From Priapulus caudatus (taxonomy: Eukaryota > Priapulida > Priapulimorpha > Priapulimorphida > Priapulidae), in the NCBI RefSeq assembly GCF_000485595.1, contig NW_014577190.1, positions 29,879 to 93,878 on the forward strand: 64,000 bases of DNA, written 5' to 3'. The notes under the pieces were generated by a model. It did no database searches and had not been told where the DNA came from. It saw nothing but the letters and a program-made list of their open reading frames with translations. Made by a program: the position numbers and the translations under genes. Shown piece by piece: positions 56,218 through 64,000 of the stretch (positions within the stretch are counted from its first letter, which is position 1; every line of letters starts with the position of its first letter).

Positions 56218-57174
56218 TACGATTCATAATTGTTTCCGGATGCCGATGGAGCATGAGGTCGCTGCATCGGTATATTTCTCTGCATACTTTGAAATGCATC
56301 GGGCTGCCCATAGAAGTGAAATCCCCGACTTCTGCCGGACCAATTGTTGCTGTATCTACGTCCCCGCGAGTAACTGTTAGTGTTAGCATATCCGGAACTG
56401 GAACCAGGCGAATAACTACGCCCCCTTGCTGGATTGGTCGTACTGACATCACTGCCACTGCTGCCCGTAAGTGTTCAAGCGACTGTGGGTTGAACGCTGA
56501 TGTATTCTTCTGTAAGGACTTAAATAACTTTGACGTGTTCCTGCCAAACTGACCTTGCACTAACATACCTGAATACTCATCCTGCAAGTAGCGCATATGT
56601 CCACACAGCGTTACAAACAAATGGTTGCAAGAGAGTCATTGACGTTTTGATCCGTAGTGTCACTGTCAATAGTATCGATAATTTCCAGTCCAGTTTCCAC
56701 ATAACGTGCGGACCGACTGACCACGTTGAACGTTTGTTGATCTTCGCGGTTAATACCGCTCTTAGTCTCATTCAGACGAAAGTCCGGTTGCAGTTTCACG
56801 CGCTGTAGAGTGTCTCTTATGGTCTGAAACTCCCCTTGGATATCGTCGGTGACGTATTCATTTAAGCGAATGACGGGACCGGGCCTCCGGGGCTCATGCT
56901 GGCTGTTCACACCAATGTTAGGTTCAGCAGCTATGTTCAAGTCATGCGTGTCATGATCTACCGTCACATCATCAAATTCCCGCCCTGAAGCACATGGGAG
57001 TAATGGCGGCGCGGTGCCCGTTGACTCGGCTGGTGCACACCCACCTTCCTCTCCAAAACCGGTCCTGCCCGCGACCCACGACGGTTGTCTCTCCAATCGG
57101 GACAGTCTATGTTCATTCGCGCTTTGTTTCTCAGCGATGTCAGATTGCAAATAATCATCGTTTATTTTAATCAT
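56218..57174 (-). pseudogene. DIRS-like gag gene, frameshifted
   Basis: Three overlapping frames make up one protein. The first (57174-56611) has LNEYVTDDIQGEFQTIRDTL and GINREDQQTFNVVSRSARYV. The second (56620-56480) has YLQDEYSGMLVQGQFGRNTS and SLQKNTSAFNPQSLEHLRAA. The last (~56480-56218) is Arg/Gly/Ser/Tyr-rich (SYSRGRRYSNNWSGRSRG) and ends NNYES-stop. A helical core plus an RG-rich, RNA-binding-like tail is typical of DIRS-group gag proteins. Two single-base frameshifts separate the parts; whether they are real or sequencing errors is unclear. Confidence 0.6.
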
Positions 57175-58419
57175 TGTTGTTGCTCCATGCTAGTTCTGAC
57201 GTAAGTTTACACAAATATCGTCTTAATTTGTTCCATTCTTTGGCACTGGTCACAACGACGAATCCTGTCTTCAATGTACTTTACCATTCCTATCCAATAA
57301 AAATTTGCCGGCACTTGTTATTACATTGTTCTTACCCAAATGTGCACAATGTTCTGAATTATGACAGTCATTAAAAACCTGCTCCTTTTCTTCTTCGGTA
57401 AAGATGCAACGCCTCAGATGTCCCTTCTTCTTTGGATTCCCAATCTACCACAACACATTTCGTGAAACACAGATGTACTACAATTTAGAACACTATAATT
57501 CTCACAGAAACCAGTTTACGTGTGTTGTGATTTATACGTTAATGTACACAACAAATTAATTATATACATAAGCAAATATTTAAGTGTGTAACCGTATTAT
57601 GAAATTGCATGGGAAAAATTCATAATATACTGGCTTTCTGTTAATGTATTAATAAACATTACAGCTGCATGCGCAATACATACCAATGAGGGTAAAATAC
57701 AGCGCATACTTCCACAGTCCAGATTTCACGGATTTCGTTAGCTGTCTTGGGTATTCTCCTGTTGCTTTTAAACGCTTGACATCGTCGAGTCCATGCTGTC
57801 TAACCTTGTCCGCTGTAATAGTCCGTGGTTGCATGAGTAGTAAATTAACGTTTATTCAACACCTTCTGTACGCTTTACCGAGTTGTATCTCCGAATAATA
57901 TGATTTTTTTTTAAAAGGCCACTTTTTGCTAATACTAAGTAACGTATCTAGGTTATTTACCAAAAAATAACCGTTAACTCGATCGTCGGTTTTGTATACG
58001 TAAATTCCGCTGGAAGTTTTGCTAATACTGAGCAGGCTTTTCTTATCTTGATGTGATTTCTTCTCCTCCGAGCGGCTCTTCTTTGTACAAGAATTCTCGT
58101 ATCATAAAATCTTCTTGCCATGTTTCCGATACAAACAATTTCTTACTATCGAAACTCTTCGTTTTTCCGAAGAGATGGAGCCTGGTGATCCCTGGTCCTG
58201 AGCACTGGTCCCGGACCCTGAGGTTTCAGCCTCCTGGCCAGCAGCTAAGAGCATTGGAACGGCACGACGGCCGTCCGTACTCTCCCGCTGCGGCGAACCT
58301 TGCATAGTTAAAACTTCTGCGGTACAGGTCCTTTCTTTTCAAGGGCGCTGAATAGCTAGATGGGAATCGCCGTAATGAATTACGACAGTACGCTTTCAGC
58401 ATTTCCGAAAAATGTCGAT

Positions 58420-58722
58420 TCATTTCCGGCTCAATTGATCTTTACCTTGCTGGAAGAAGTCGTCTGCATGTTTTTTTCTACACACATACATCTTATATTT
58501 AGTTGACATTATTGGATCGTGTGAGTTTCTGATTAAACCATAGCCTGCTTTTACCAGAGCTGCTCTGACATTTTTCTTATCTAAGCTGCGTTGCTCGTCT
58601 CTTATGATTATGCCAGCCTCATTTGCAGCAAGACGTATTTTATCATACACATGTTGTGCAGCTGAGAGTTTTCGCATAATTTCATCAGGTAGTTTCGCGG
58701 GACTAAAAAGCGTATTTGGCAT
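58420..58722 (-). CDS. Unknown 100-residue protein in DIRS-like segment
   Basis: KLPDEIMRKLSAAQHVYDKI, then RDEQRSLDKKNVRAALVKAG and KMYVCRKKHADDFFQQGKDQ. It is a compact, Lys-rich, mostly helical frame with a stop after LSRK. The same protein, more damaged, lies in copy 1 (52480-52240). I do not recognise it. Position 5' of gag suggests an element-encoded accessory protein or a leader ORF. Confidence 0.45.
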   Translation of the reverse strand: MPNTLFSPAKLPDEIMRKLSAAQHVYDKIRLAANEAGIIIRDEQRSLDKKNVRAALVKAGYGLIRNSHDPIMSTKYKMYVCRKKHADDFFQQGKDQLSRK

Positions 58723-58794
58723 AAATGGCCTTCACAACACTTTTTGGAACTTTGGATCCCTCTGTCCAGAGAGTTTTTACTTTGACCACAAAAG

Positions 58795-58960
58795 CTTTTT
58801 CTTCCTTCCAGACAATAAAATCAGGAGTCCCTTCCAGGAAAGAGAATTTCGCATGTCATGTCGTGCATAAATCCTGAAATCTCTCTTCGCTCTGTTGTGA
58901 AGCTAGTTTCGGTCTCTCCTAGCACTGGATTCCTTTCCTTGGCACTAATGTCAAGATGCT
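58795..58960 (-). repeat. Module B copy in DIRS-like segment
   Basis: The minus strand encodes a B-type exon (ERREISGFMHDM-like, then TPDFIVWKEEKAFVVKVK). It links the DIRS-like segments to the composite repeats at 41-49 kb. The counterpart in copy 1 is 52615-52770. Confidence 0.65.
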
Positions 58961-59168
58961 TGATAGTAACTTGATGACCTGCTCCTGATCCTGGGATGAT
59001 CTAACACACTGTCTTGAAGTCCATTTCGAACATCGTTTCTACATGGAAATCATCTGAGAATACTGTTTTTAAACCTCTATCTAATAGATCCAAACGGTAA
59101 CCTGAAAATTGCTTCATGATACGGAGTTTTTTACTAATTTTTCTTCGTTTAGAGCTTGAATTTTTAGA

Positions 59169-59423
59169 TTAGAATGATTTTGATCTCCTTCGTCTCTGTT
59201 GTGGAGCACTGACATGCAGGTAGCCAAGATTCAGTGCCGCCTCAAATCTCTTAACGTCTGAGCCATCTATCCAGGAGAGAAGTCTATAGTAATGATCTCT
59301 GGTCTGATAGTCCGATGGTATATATTCAGCTTCTGCCTCTGCTTCTGCGTTTTCTTCAGGAACCAGGTACCCGGCGCCTACCCTCAGGGGAGGGCACAGG
59401 CTCATTTTTAAGGTCTCAAACAC
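59169..59423 (-). CDS. Unknown 84-residue frame in DIRS-like segment
   Basis: FETLKMSLCPPLRVGAGYLV, an Ala/Glu run, then DHYYRLLSWIDGSDVKRFEA and an Arg-rich end. The homologous frame in copy 1 is 53000-53272 (FETVNNEPVPSLKVGAGSLV...HYYRLLSW). Conservation of the frame between two diverged copies supports coding. The function is unknown. Confidence 0.45.
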   Translation of the reverse strand: MFETLKMSLCPPLRVGAGYLVPEENAEAEAEAEYIPSDYQTRDHYYRLLSWIDGSDVKRFEAALNLGYLHVSAPQQRRRRSKSF

Positions 59424-59571
59424 TCTTCACTACCCAAGCCTGAAGCCTGGTTCTAATGACTGGCTCCCACTTTGCTGTTATTTTTAGAGGATCCGCATCT
59501 GTTATACCACCCCTCATCACTTCCATGTAGGCGTAACGGAGCTGGGAAAGTGTTGGACTCGTCACCTCTTT

Positions 59572-60550
59572 GTCTTCCATATGAACTAGCAAGCAAGTTA
59601 AGAAGTGTTTTCAATAAGATTTTGTGCAATTCTCTAAACTCGTGTCTGAATCTGTATCAAACTGATGCGACCACAGAGAGAGGAGACCCAGAGCTTTCTC
59701 GTGTACATGTAGCATATGTGATAGGTTGTGGCATGGGCGTAAATCCCGGGGGGATGGGGGGGATGCACCCCCCCGCTCTTGAAGGAGGGGGGGATGGCCT
59801 GTACAAATATCCCCCCCTGAGATTAAAAAAAAAACTCCTTCCTCCGTGCCCCACTTGAAAGTTCAGCTAATTATGGAGACATGGGCAGACCTAAATAATT
59901 TCAATTACTGCAGGGGCGTGTACAGAGGGGGAGGGGTCCAGGGGGCCCGGACCCCCCCCCCTGCTCGCGCAGAAAACGCATCTGAGGGGTTCTAATTTCA
60001 AAAATTTGCTGGGGGAAGGCCCCCCTGACCCCCCCTTCGCGTCATCATCAGTACGGATTTACGCCCCTGGCTTGTGGTGATCTGTTGTGTAGGACTTTGT
60101 GAGAGAGCCCATTTAGTGTCTGTTTCTATCAGGGAGATGAACGGATTATCAATGTTGTAGACTAATTCTTCAGTGTTGACTGCAATCGACCAAGACATCT
60201 TGTTCATAGCAGTTGTTGTCTTGATCAGCAGCCATACAGGATAGTCTGGTAGTTGCTTCATAATAAACTCAGGTTCCTCAGGTGCTGCCCCCTGTCGGAT
60301 GTTTCTGAAAGATTGGTGTTCTTTGAGATCCTTCTTCAGCCCTGGGTCTTTTTGGGCAGAACTTAATAGAAGCTCCTGTACTATCTTCTCATCAGCTCTG
60401 GAATCTTGATGGGCCATCATGAGCTCTTCCCTCATCGCTTCACTAATGAACTCGTCTATATCCCTGGTCTCAACTACGACATCCAAAAAGTCAAAGACTG
60501 ATTGTTCAGTCTGCGGAAATTTTCCCACCTTGGTGACTACGTCAGATGAG
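59572..60550 (-). pseudogene. Unknown protein interrupted by hAT-like MITE
   Basis: From an acceptor-like CTGACGTAG at ~60545 the frame reads TKVGKFPQTEQSVFDFLDVV, EEPEFIMKQLPDYPVWLLIK and VYNIDNPFISLIETDTKWAL up to QSPTQQITT. The MITE follows. On its far side the frame resumes in module X as YHICYMYTRKLWVSSLCGRI to a stop at ~59650. Skipping the element and one copy of its target duplication keeps the frame open, so the insertion broke an intact gene. The product is mostly helical. I do not recognise it. Confidence 0.5.
59732..60069. mobile_element. hAT-like MITE, 338 bp
   Basis: Ends read inward CATGGGCGTAAATCC (left) and CAGGGGCGTAAATCC (right), 14 of 15 identical. The flanking 8-mers are GGTTGTGG (59724-59731) and GCTTGTGG (60070-60077), 7 of 8 identical. 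A CAGGGGCG terminus and an 8-bp duplication are hAT hallmarks. The inside is G/C-homopolymer-rich, with an internal CAGGGGCGTG at 59911 that may mark a nested or rearranged copy. There is no transposase. Confidence 0.8.
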
Positions 60551-60591
60551 CTAAAAATTATATAACATGCTGTATAGAGCTTACTTATCAG

Positions 60592-60735
60592 GTGGTGATG
60601 ATGCTGGCAATTTTGGTAGTGGGTTACTTGTTTCCTAATACAGCAAAAAAGAATTGTTAAAACTACAGAGTACAGGTCTATATATTTTCCCACACAAAAT
60701 TTCTTTTGGATTTATTTATATAAATACCTTGTTAG
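60592..60735 (-). repeat. Module A fragment
   Basis: TTTCCTAATACAGCAAAAAAG through ATTTATATAAATACCTTGTTA matches the AT-rich part of module A. Here the exon following its acceptor differs (AACAAGTAACCCACTACC) and runs to a donor-like GATAA|GTAAGC. It lies immediately upstream of the unknown gene at 60550, so module A may supply an intron and acceptor to that gene family. Confidence 0.5.
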
Positions 60736-60955
60736 ACTGGGGGGGGGGCATGGATGGTATAGGTCTGAAAGTTAAGTGTTTTAGCGCATATATACTGTTT
60801 TTTTATGCTAGTGTCATGCTCTCACATTGACAGATTGTAGTCAGTCTAGCATGGAGTGACCTCGGTTTATCTCGGTGGCGCACTGTGAGGTGGCGTCACC
60901 GTGTTGGTTGTTCTTGTTTGGTGCTAGGTTTGCTATATTTTGTATTACTACTTCG
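60736..60955. other. Unassigned spacer
   Basis: It contains a nine-base G run (60740-60748) and no recognisable feature. Confidence 0.5.
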
Positions 60956-61253
60956 CTAGGACCTGAATGGCTGTACTTGATTGTAAAATATGTTGTCTGA
61001 TGGATGTTTGTACCCTACAGGAATAAGGCAAGGTCCCAGCTTTTTATTCTTTTTGGGAACACATCCAATAGGTGAAACAAAATACGGTATATGAGAGACC
61101 GGGCTAATAGCCCCACTTTGTACTAAATTACGTAGTTCATGAGTTATAAAGTTAGACTGTTGTTGCGATAACTGTCGATTTGGTAAGGTGGTTGTGAGAA
61201 AAGGTAATCTAACGACATGTTCAACCCAATCTAACACAGTACGCGCCCTCTTC
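60956..61253 (-). pseudogene. DIRS-like RT fragment, third copy
   Basis: Reads MLDWVEHVVRLPFLTT, LPNRQLSQQQSNFITHELRN, LVQSGAISPVSHIPYFVSPI, GCVPKKNKKLGPCLIPVGYK. It is the same region as 55897-56130 but with an intact frame through VPKK and ~25 further residues. This shows that the other two copies end inside the gene. It is truncated on both sides. Confidence 0.75.
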
Positions 61254-61403
61254 TTCGCCTTCTTTCCCTACTTAGGACTACTTTGCGGGCTTTTGCGCGC
61301 ACGCGGGAGCGTTCACGTGATCACGATCTTAGTCATCACACTGTCTCTACGTATTAATGAAAATTACGTATAAAGCACAGAGACATGGTACCCATCTAAT
61401 GGC

Positions 61404-61640
61404 GGTGGTGCGATATTTCTTTAGATTGGTGACACGTCTCTATGTGCAGATAGCGTAGCAGAAGATGCTGAAGAAGCGGATCCAGCTCCGCCATCCGGCC
61501 ATCGTCAAGGTTAGGGCCACGCCCATGCTAGCGAGGGCAAACACACCTCCGCTGGCGCCCATCACTAACGCGAGGCTAGAGGCCGCCACCGTATATATTT
61601 CTTTAGAACGGTGACACGTCTCTATATGCAGATAGAAATT
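61404..61640 (-). repeat. Zinc-finger-like repeat, duplicated around a GASGG-motif segment
   Basis: The ~40-bp repeat TTTCTTTAGA..GGTGACACGTCTCTAT..GCAGATAG occurs at 61412-61449 and 61594-61630, and once, uninterrupted, at 30577-30626. The 145-bp segment between the two copies encodes, on the minus strand, VAASSLALVMGASGGVFALA and TLTMAGWRSWIRFFSIFCYA. GASGGVFAL matches the catalytic-serine motif of rhomboid intramembrane proteases within a hydrophobic stretch. Whether it is a captured rhomboid exon or a chance match is open. No splice sites are evident. Confidence 0.4.
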
Positions 61641-61989
61641 ATTAACAAATATTAGAGATTGGGTTCTCATCTAAATCTTATACATTCTTCAAAGACGGTT
61701 AATCTGTACATATGTTACACAATGTGACATATTATGTAATACATTGTCAAGTGTATCAATGTTGTCTATTCATTCTGGTACATTCGGGATATGTAGGATC
61801 CTGTTATTATTATTTATTTTTAATTTATTTCTATGTAGTTATAATATTATTGGTGCCATATAGACAAATAATTCTAGTTCATCCAGCTTAACACTATACA
61901 CGAGGTCAAACAGCCAATCGCTGATACTTCTTAACGAAGTGACCCGGCCATGCTCTACAGTTCAGCCAGCTTACCTTCTCGTGTTACTC
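61641..61989. other. Non-coding spacer
   Basis: 61641-61700 continues the repeat shared with 30626-30690 (TTAGAGATTGGGTTCTCATC). The rest is AT-rich without features. Confidence 0.5.
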
Positions 61990-62062
61990 AGCACTTATAA
62001 GGCGACGCATGCCCAGCTTCTCATGTGTTTGCTCAAGAGTTGTGATTTCTTCCCGTAGATCG
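61990..62062 (-). pseudogene. Coiled-coil exon fragment related to 26882-27160
   Basis: Encodes DLREEITTLEQTHEKLGMRR-L, matching DIQTIEQTLKKQELGMRRLQ in the exon at 26882-27160. Only this core is retained. Confidence 0.5.
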
Positions 62063-62368
62063 ATCGTTTCTACGATTACAACGATGTATCTTTGACGGAA
62101 AGAATCTTCGAATTCAAGCTTAATCCTCAACGTGAGATTTCTCATGAAATGGGTGATTTCTTCTAAACGACTTCAATCACACGCTGAAAATACCAGACGC
62201 AGCAGCTCAACAGATCCAAAATTCATTTGTTGAATCAAACGTCGTCTTCAGGCTACCAACCATAGCTCTCTTCGACAGATACTTACGGGGACAGTAGAAT
62301 TTGCACACTTGAAAGTAAAACTCGCTATGGGCCTTAACCTCACAAATGACAAGACAAACATGGAACGT

Positions 62369-62720
62369 TCACAGCATTTTCAACGAATCTCTCATGTATA
62401 ACTTGTGGCGGCGGCGGCGGCGGTGGTGATGGTGATGGTGATGGTGGCGGTGGCGGCGGCGGCGGCGGCGCGGCGGCGGGCTTCCTCTCACCTTTGACTT
62501 ATCATATGATGGCGGCAGTGGTGGCGGCGGCGGGTTTCCTCTCACCTCTGACTCATCATATGATGGCGGCGGCGGCGGCGGGCGTCCTCTCACCTCTGAA
62601 TTATCATATGATGGTGGTGGTAGCGGCGGGCTTCCTCTCACCTCTGACTTATCATATGATGGTGATGGTGGTAGCAGCGGCGGCGGCGGCGGCGGGCTTC
62701 CTCCATTCCACCGTTGGACA
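62369..62720 (-). CDS. Proline-rich repeat protein with PPSY motifs
   Basis: A frame with four tandem repeats of the form PPPPPSYD(K/N/E)SEVRG(S/R/N), each ~60-75 bp. It is followed by an Arg/His-rich low-complexity end and a stop (SLKML). PPSY fits the PPxY ligand of WW domains, three clear copies. The DNA is a GGC-rich minisatellite (GGGCTTCCTCTCACCTCTGA...TATCATATGATGG). Composite-repeat module A encodes a single version of the same unit (PPSPSYDKSEMRGSP). So this may be an expanded exon of that family rather than mere repeat noise. The start is not defined. Confidence 0.45.
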
Positions 62721-62792
62721 GTTCATCCAAGGTGCATCGGGCGAGGGAGCGCCGCCGTCCAGCATATTTAAAACAAGTTCTTGCTGTTCCTA

Positions 62793-62900
62793 CCTCTACT
62801 TGGCCACGATAAGATGCATTCTGCATCTGCATGTATTTCCTCTCCTTTTGCAGAAGCAGTAGTTCTTCCATCATCGTGGCTAGTCTTCCTTCCAGGAAAA
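62793..62900 (-). CDS. Candidate coiled-coil exon next to LTR
   Basis: FLEGRLATMMEELLLLQKER and KYMQMQNASYRGQVE before a donor-like GAG|GTAGGA at 62792. The acceptor (TTTTTTTGCAG) coincides with the end of the neighbouring LTR, so the exon's left part may have been displaced by the insertion. It is helical and Glu/Leu/Met-rich. Not recognised. Confidence 0.35.
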
Positions 62901-62901
62901 C

Positions 62902-63176
62902 CTGCAAAAAAATTACAGCTTACCATCCAACTTTTAAATTGAATTAATTTTGTTAGTCTTTTCAGTTTTACAATAAAAATCTACCGTATTAAATGCAAAT
63001 AAATGGTCTACTCTAAATTAATACACAGATATTTACAATTTTACGCTCGTCCTTATATAAGCTGGCAGCCGTGGCCTTGCCTGGCTTGCCGTGGATTCGG
63101 GGTCGAAGCCTGTAGGTGAATCCTGTCGAATCACGTAGAATGGCTTCGACTCGTAGTTGACGGTAGACACCTTACA
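62902..63176 (-). repeat. Ty3/Gypsy 3' LTR, 275 bp
   Basis: On the minus strand it begins TGTAAGGTGTCTACC, directly after a polypurine tract, and ends TTTTTTTGCA. A TATA-like box (CTTATATAAGGA) lies at about 63049-63060, as expected for an LTR promoter. It lies downstream of the integrase gene at 63403-64000, in the expected order. The left border is less certain than the right. Confidence 0.7.
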
Positions 63177-63190
63177 TTCTCCCCTCCTTC
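63177..63190 (-). promoter_or_regulatory. Polypurine tract
   Basis: GAAGGAGGGGAGAA on the minus strand immediately 5' of the LTR TG. In LTR elements this tract primes plus-strand DNA synthesis. Confidence 0.75.
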
Positions 63191-63402
63191 GAAGCAGAGT
63201 CCCGGGAGAGAGAGTGTAAGGCCGATCATATCACATGCTAAATGCACTACGTACACTTCTCATAGCATTGGTTATGTGCTGCCGCTACCGTTGCTCATAG
63301 CGCAACACAATCGTTCGCGCATAACTGGCAGGATATTTTTGCTCTTCCCCTGCCGAGTTATGTATTCACTCGGACGTATTTACACTGGACCGATGCGATC
63401 CA

Positions 63403-64000
63403 TTACCCGACCAGTTTCAGCTGGTCGATATGGCACCCCCGCTCTTTGCCATCAGCGTCTGCTAGAACAGCGTTCAAGGGTGACGTCATTCTTAGCACTG
63501 TATAGGGACCCTTGAACCGAGGGGCTAGCTTCGCACTAAAATTCCTTCGTGCGTCTGACAGCGGGTGCGTCTTCAACATAACTCGGGCCCCTGGCGCGAT
63601 TGTGCTGCCCCGGCGGTGGGTGTCATAATATAGCTTCGATTTAGCTGCTGCGGCCTGTTGCTTGGCCTTAACTCGTTTGTACAGCGGGTTCGAAACTCTC
63701 TCCTCCCCCCCTAACCGGAGGTCAAAATACGAACATAATCTACGGCCCAGAAAAATTTCAGCCGGCGTGTGCCCCGTAGTATCATGCTTCGCCGAGTTCA
63801 ATGCGAATTGTAAGTCTGATAAATGTACATCCCATGTTCTATGGTCACTAGCAACGTACGACTGCATCATAGCCTTAATATTCCGGTTAACCCGTTCAAC
63901 CCAATTCGCCTGCGGCCTATATGCCGTAATCAGCTTGTGCCGTATCCCCCACCGCTCACAAACGGCCGCAAAGGCCTTGGACCGAAACTGCGCCCCATTG
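63403..64000 (-). CDS. Ty3/Gypsy integrase, C-terminal half, runs off the edge
   Basis: An open frame from the right edge to TAA at 63403. It starts inside the catalytic core with NGAQFRSKAFAAVCERWGIR (the Asp just before is beyond the edge), and PQANWVERVNRNIKAM supplies the catalytic Glu region. SDLQFALNSAKHDTTGHTPA and IFLGRRL follow. The C-terminal GPY/F-type domain is KLAPRFKGPYTVLRM, with a final HIDQLKLVG. The frame is intact and lies ~210 bp upstream of a polypurine tract and LTR, so this may be a recent, complete element continuing beyond 64000. Confidence 0.9.
   Translation of the reverse strand, partial: NGAQFRSKAFAAVCERWGIRHKLITAYRPQANWVERVNRNIKAMMQSYVASDHRTWDVHLSDLQFALNSAKHDTTGHTPAEIFLGRRLCSYFDLRLGGEERVSNPLYKRVKAKQQAAAAKSKLYYDTHRRGSTIAPGARVMLKTHPLSDARRNFSAKLAPRFKGPYTVLRMTSPLNAVLADADGKERGCHIDQLKLVG

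Larger units (their letters stand above)
55890..59575 (-). mobile_element. DIRS-like retroelement segment, copy 2
   Basis: 3.7 kb block collinear with 49643-53505. On the minus strand it carries an N-terminal unknown frame, a module-B-like exon, an unknown ORF, a gag-like gene and the first ~70 codons of a DIRS-type reverse transcriptase. It is cut at 55890, immediately after the RT VPKK segment. No tyrosine recombinase is seen, so the class rests on the RT and gag character. A third, shorter copy of the RT start is at 61027-61253. Confidence 0.7.

Overview
This window looks like repeat-dominated nuclear DNA from an animal, most likely a marine invertebrate (deuterostome or lophotrochozoan). 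The reasons are spliced transposase genes with GT/AG introns, non-LTR, BEL/Pao, Ty3/Gypsy and DIRS-like retroelements, MULE, Merlin and hAT DNA elements, long microsatellites, and a TTAGGG-type telomeric repeat tract. I cannot name the species from sequence alone. No convincing complete host gene is present. Almost every recognisable protein belongs to a mobile element or a repeat family, and most are broken.

Layout: 1-8.6 kb is AT-rich and largely empty apart from one copy of a 0.6 kb dispersed repeat, a 44-base poly-G run and one small GC-rich reading frame. 8.6-11.9 kb holds a FLYWCH/MULE transposase gene flanked by inverted arrays of a 16-bp repeat, with a 981-base gap in its 3' half. 12.3-13.8 kb holds two minus-strand relics (an uncharacterised Cys-containing protein and a Gypsy-like gag). 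13.8-16.0 kb is a zone of palindromes and foldback repeats. 16.0-19.9 kb is the best gene in the window: a three-exon minus-strand MULE transposase with an N-terminal FAR1-like region and a SWIM zinc finger, carrying a foldback MITE in an intron.

24.5-26.7 kb is a CR1/L2-like non-LTR retrotransposon on the minus strand. A Merlin-like DNA transposon (25467-26294) is inserted into its ORF2, with a perfect 8-bp target duplication, ~28-bp terminal inverted repeats and an internal telomeric-repeat tract. The next part of an identical ORF2 appears 4-5 kb away (28801-29681), overlapping the first part by 95 bases and ending at a single N, so the assembly here is probably out of order. BEL/Pao pieces at 30969-31557, 36400-38363 and 38369-40085 show the same kind of split, with an inverted junction.

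32.7-34.8 kb and 47.1-48.4 kb hold inverted copies of a 184-bp satellite with palindromic ends, plus a ~0.9 kb GATA array. 40.0-49.5 kb is a ~2.6 kb composite unit repeated several times, itself containing a ~200-bp tandem repeat. It is full of scattered small indels that look like uncorrected long-read error. 49.6-53.5 and 55.9-59.6 kb are two copies of a 3.7 kb DIRS-like retroelement segment (gag, start of reverse transcriptase). 59.6-60.5 kb is an unknown reading frame interrupted by a hAT-like MITE. 61.4-62.9 kb contains a rhomboid-like motif segment inside a zinc-finger repeat and a proline-rich ORF with repeated PPSY motifs. 63.2-64.0 kb is the 3' end of a Ty3/Gypsy element (integrase, polypurine tract, LTR) that runs off the right edge.
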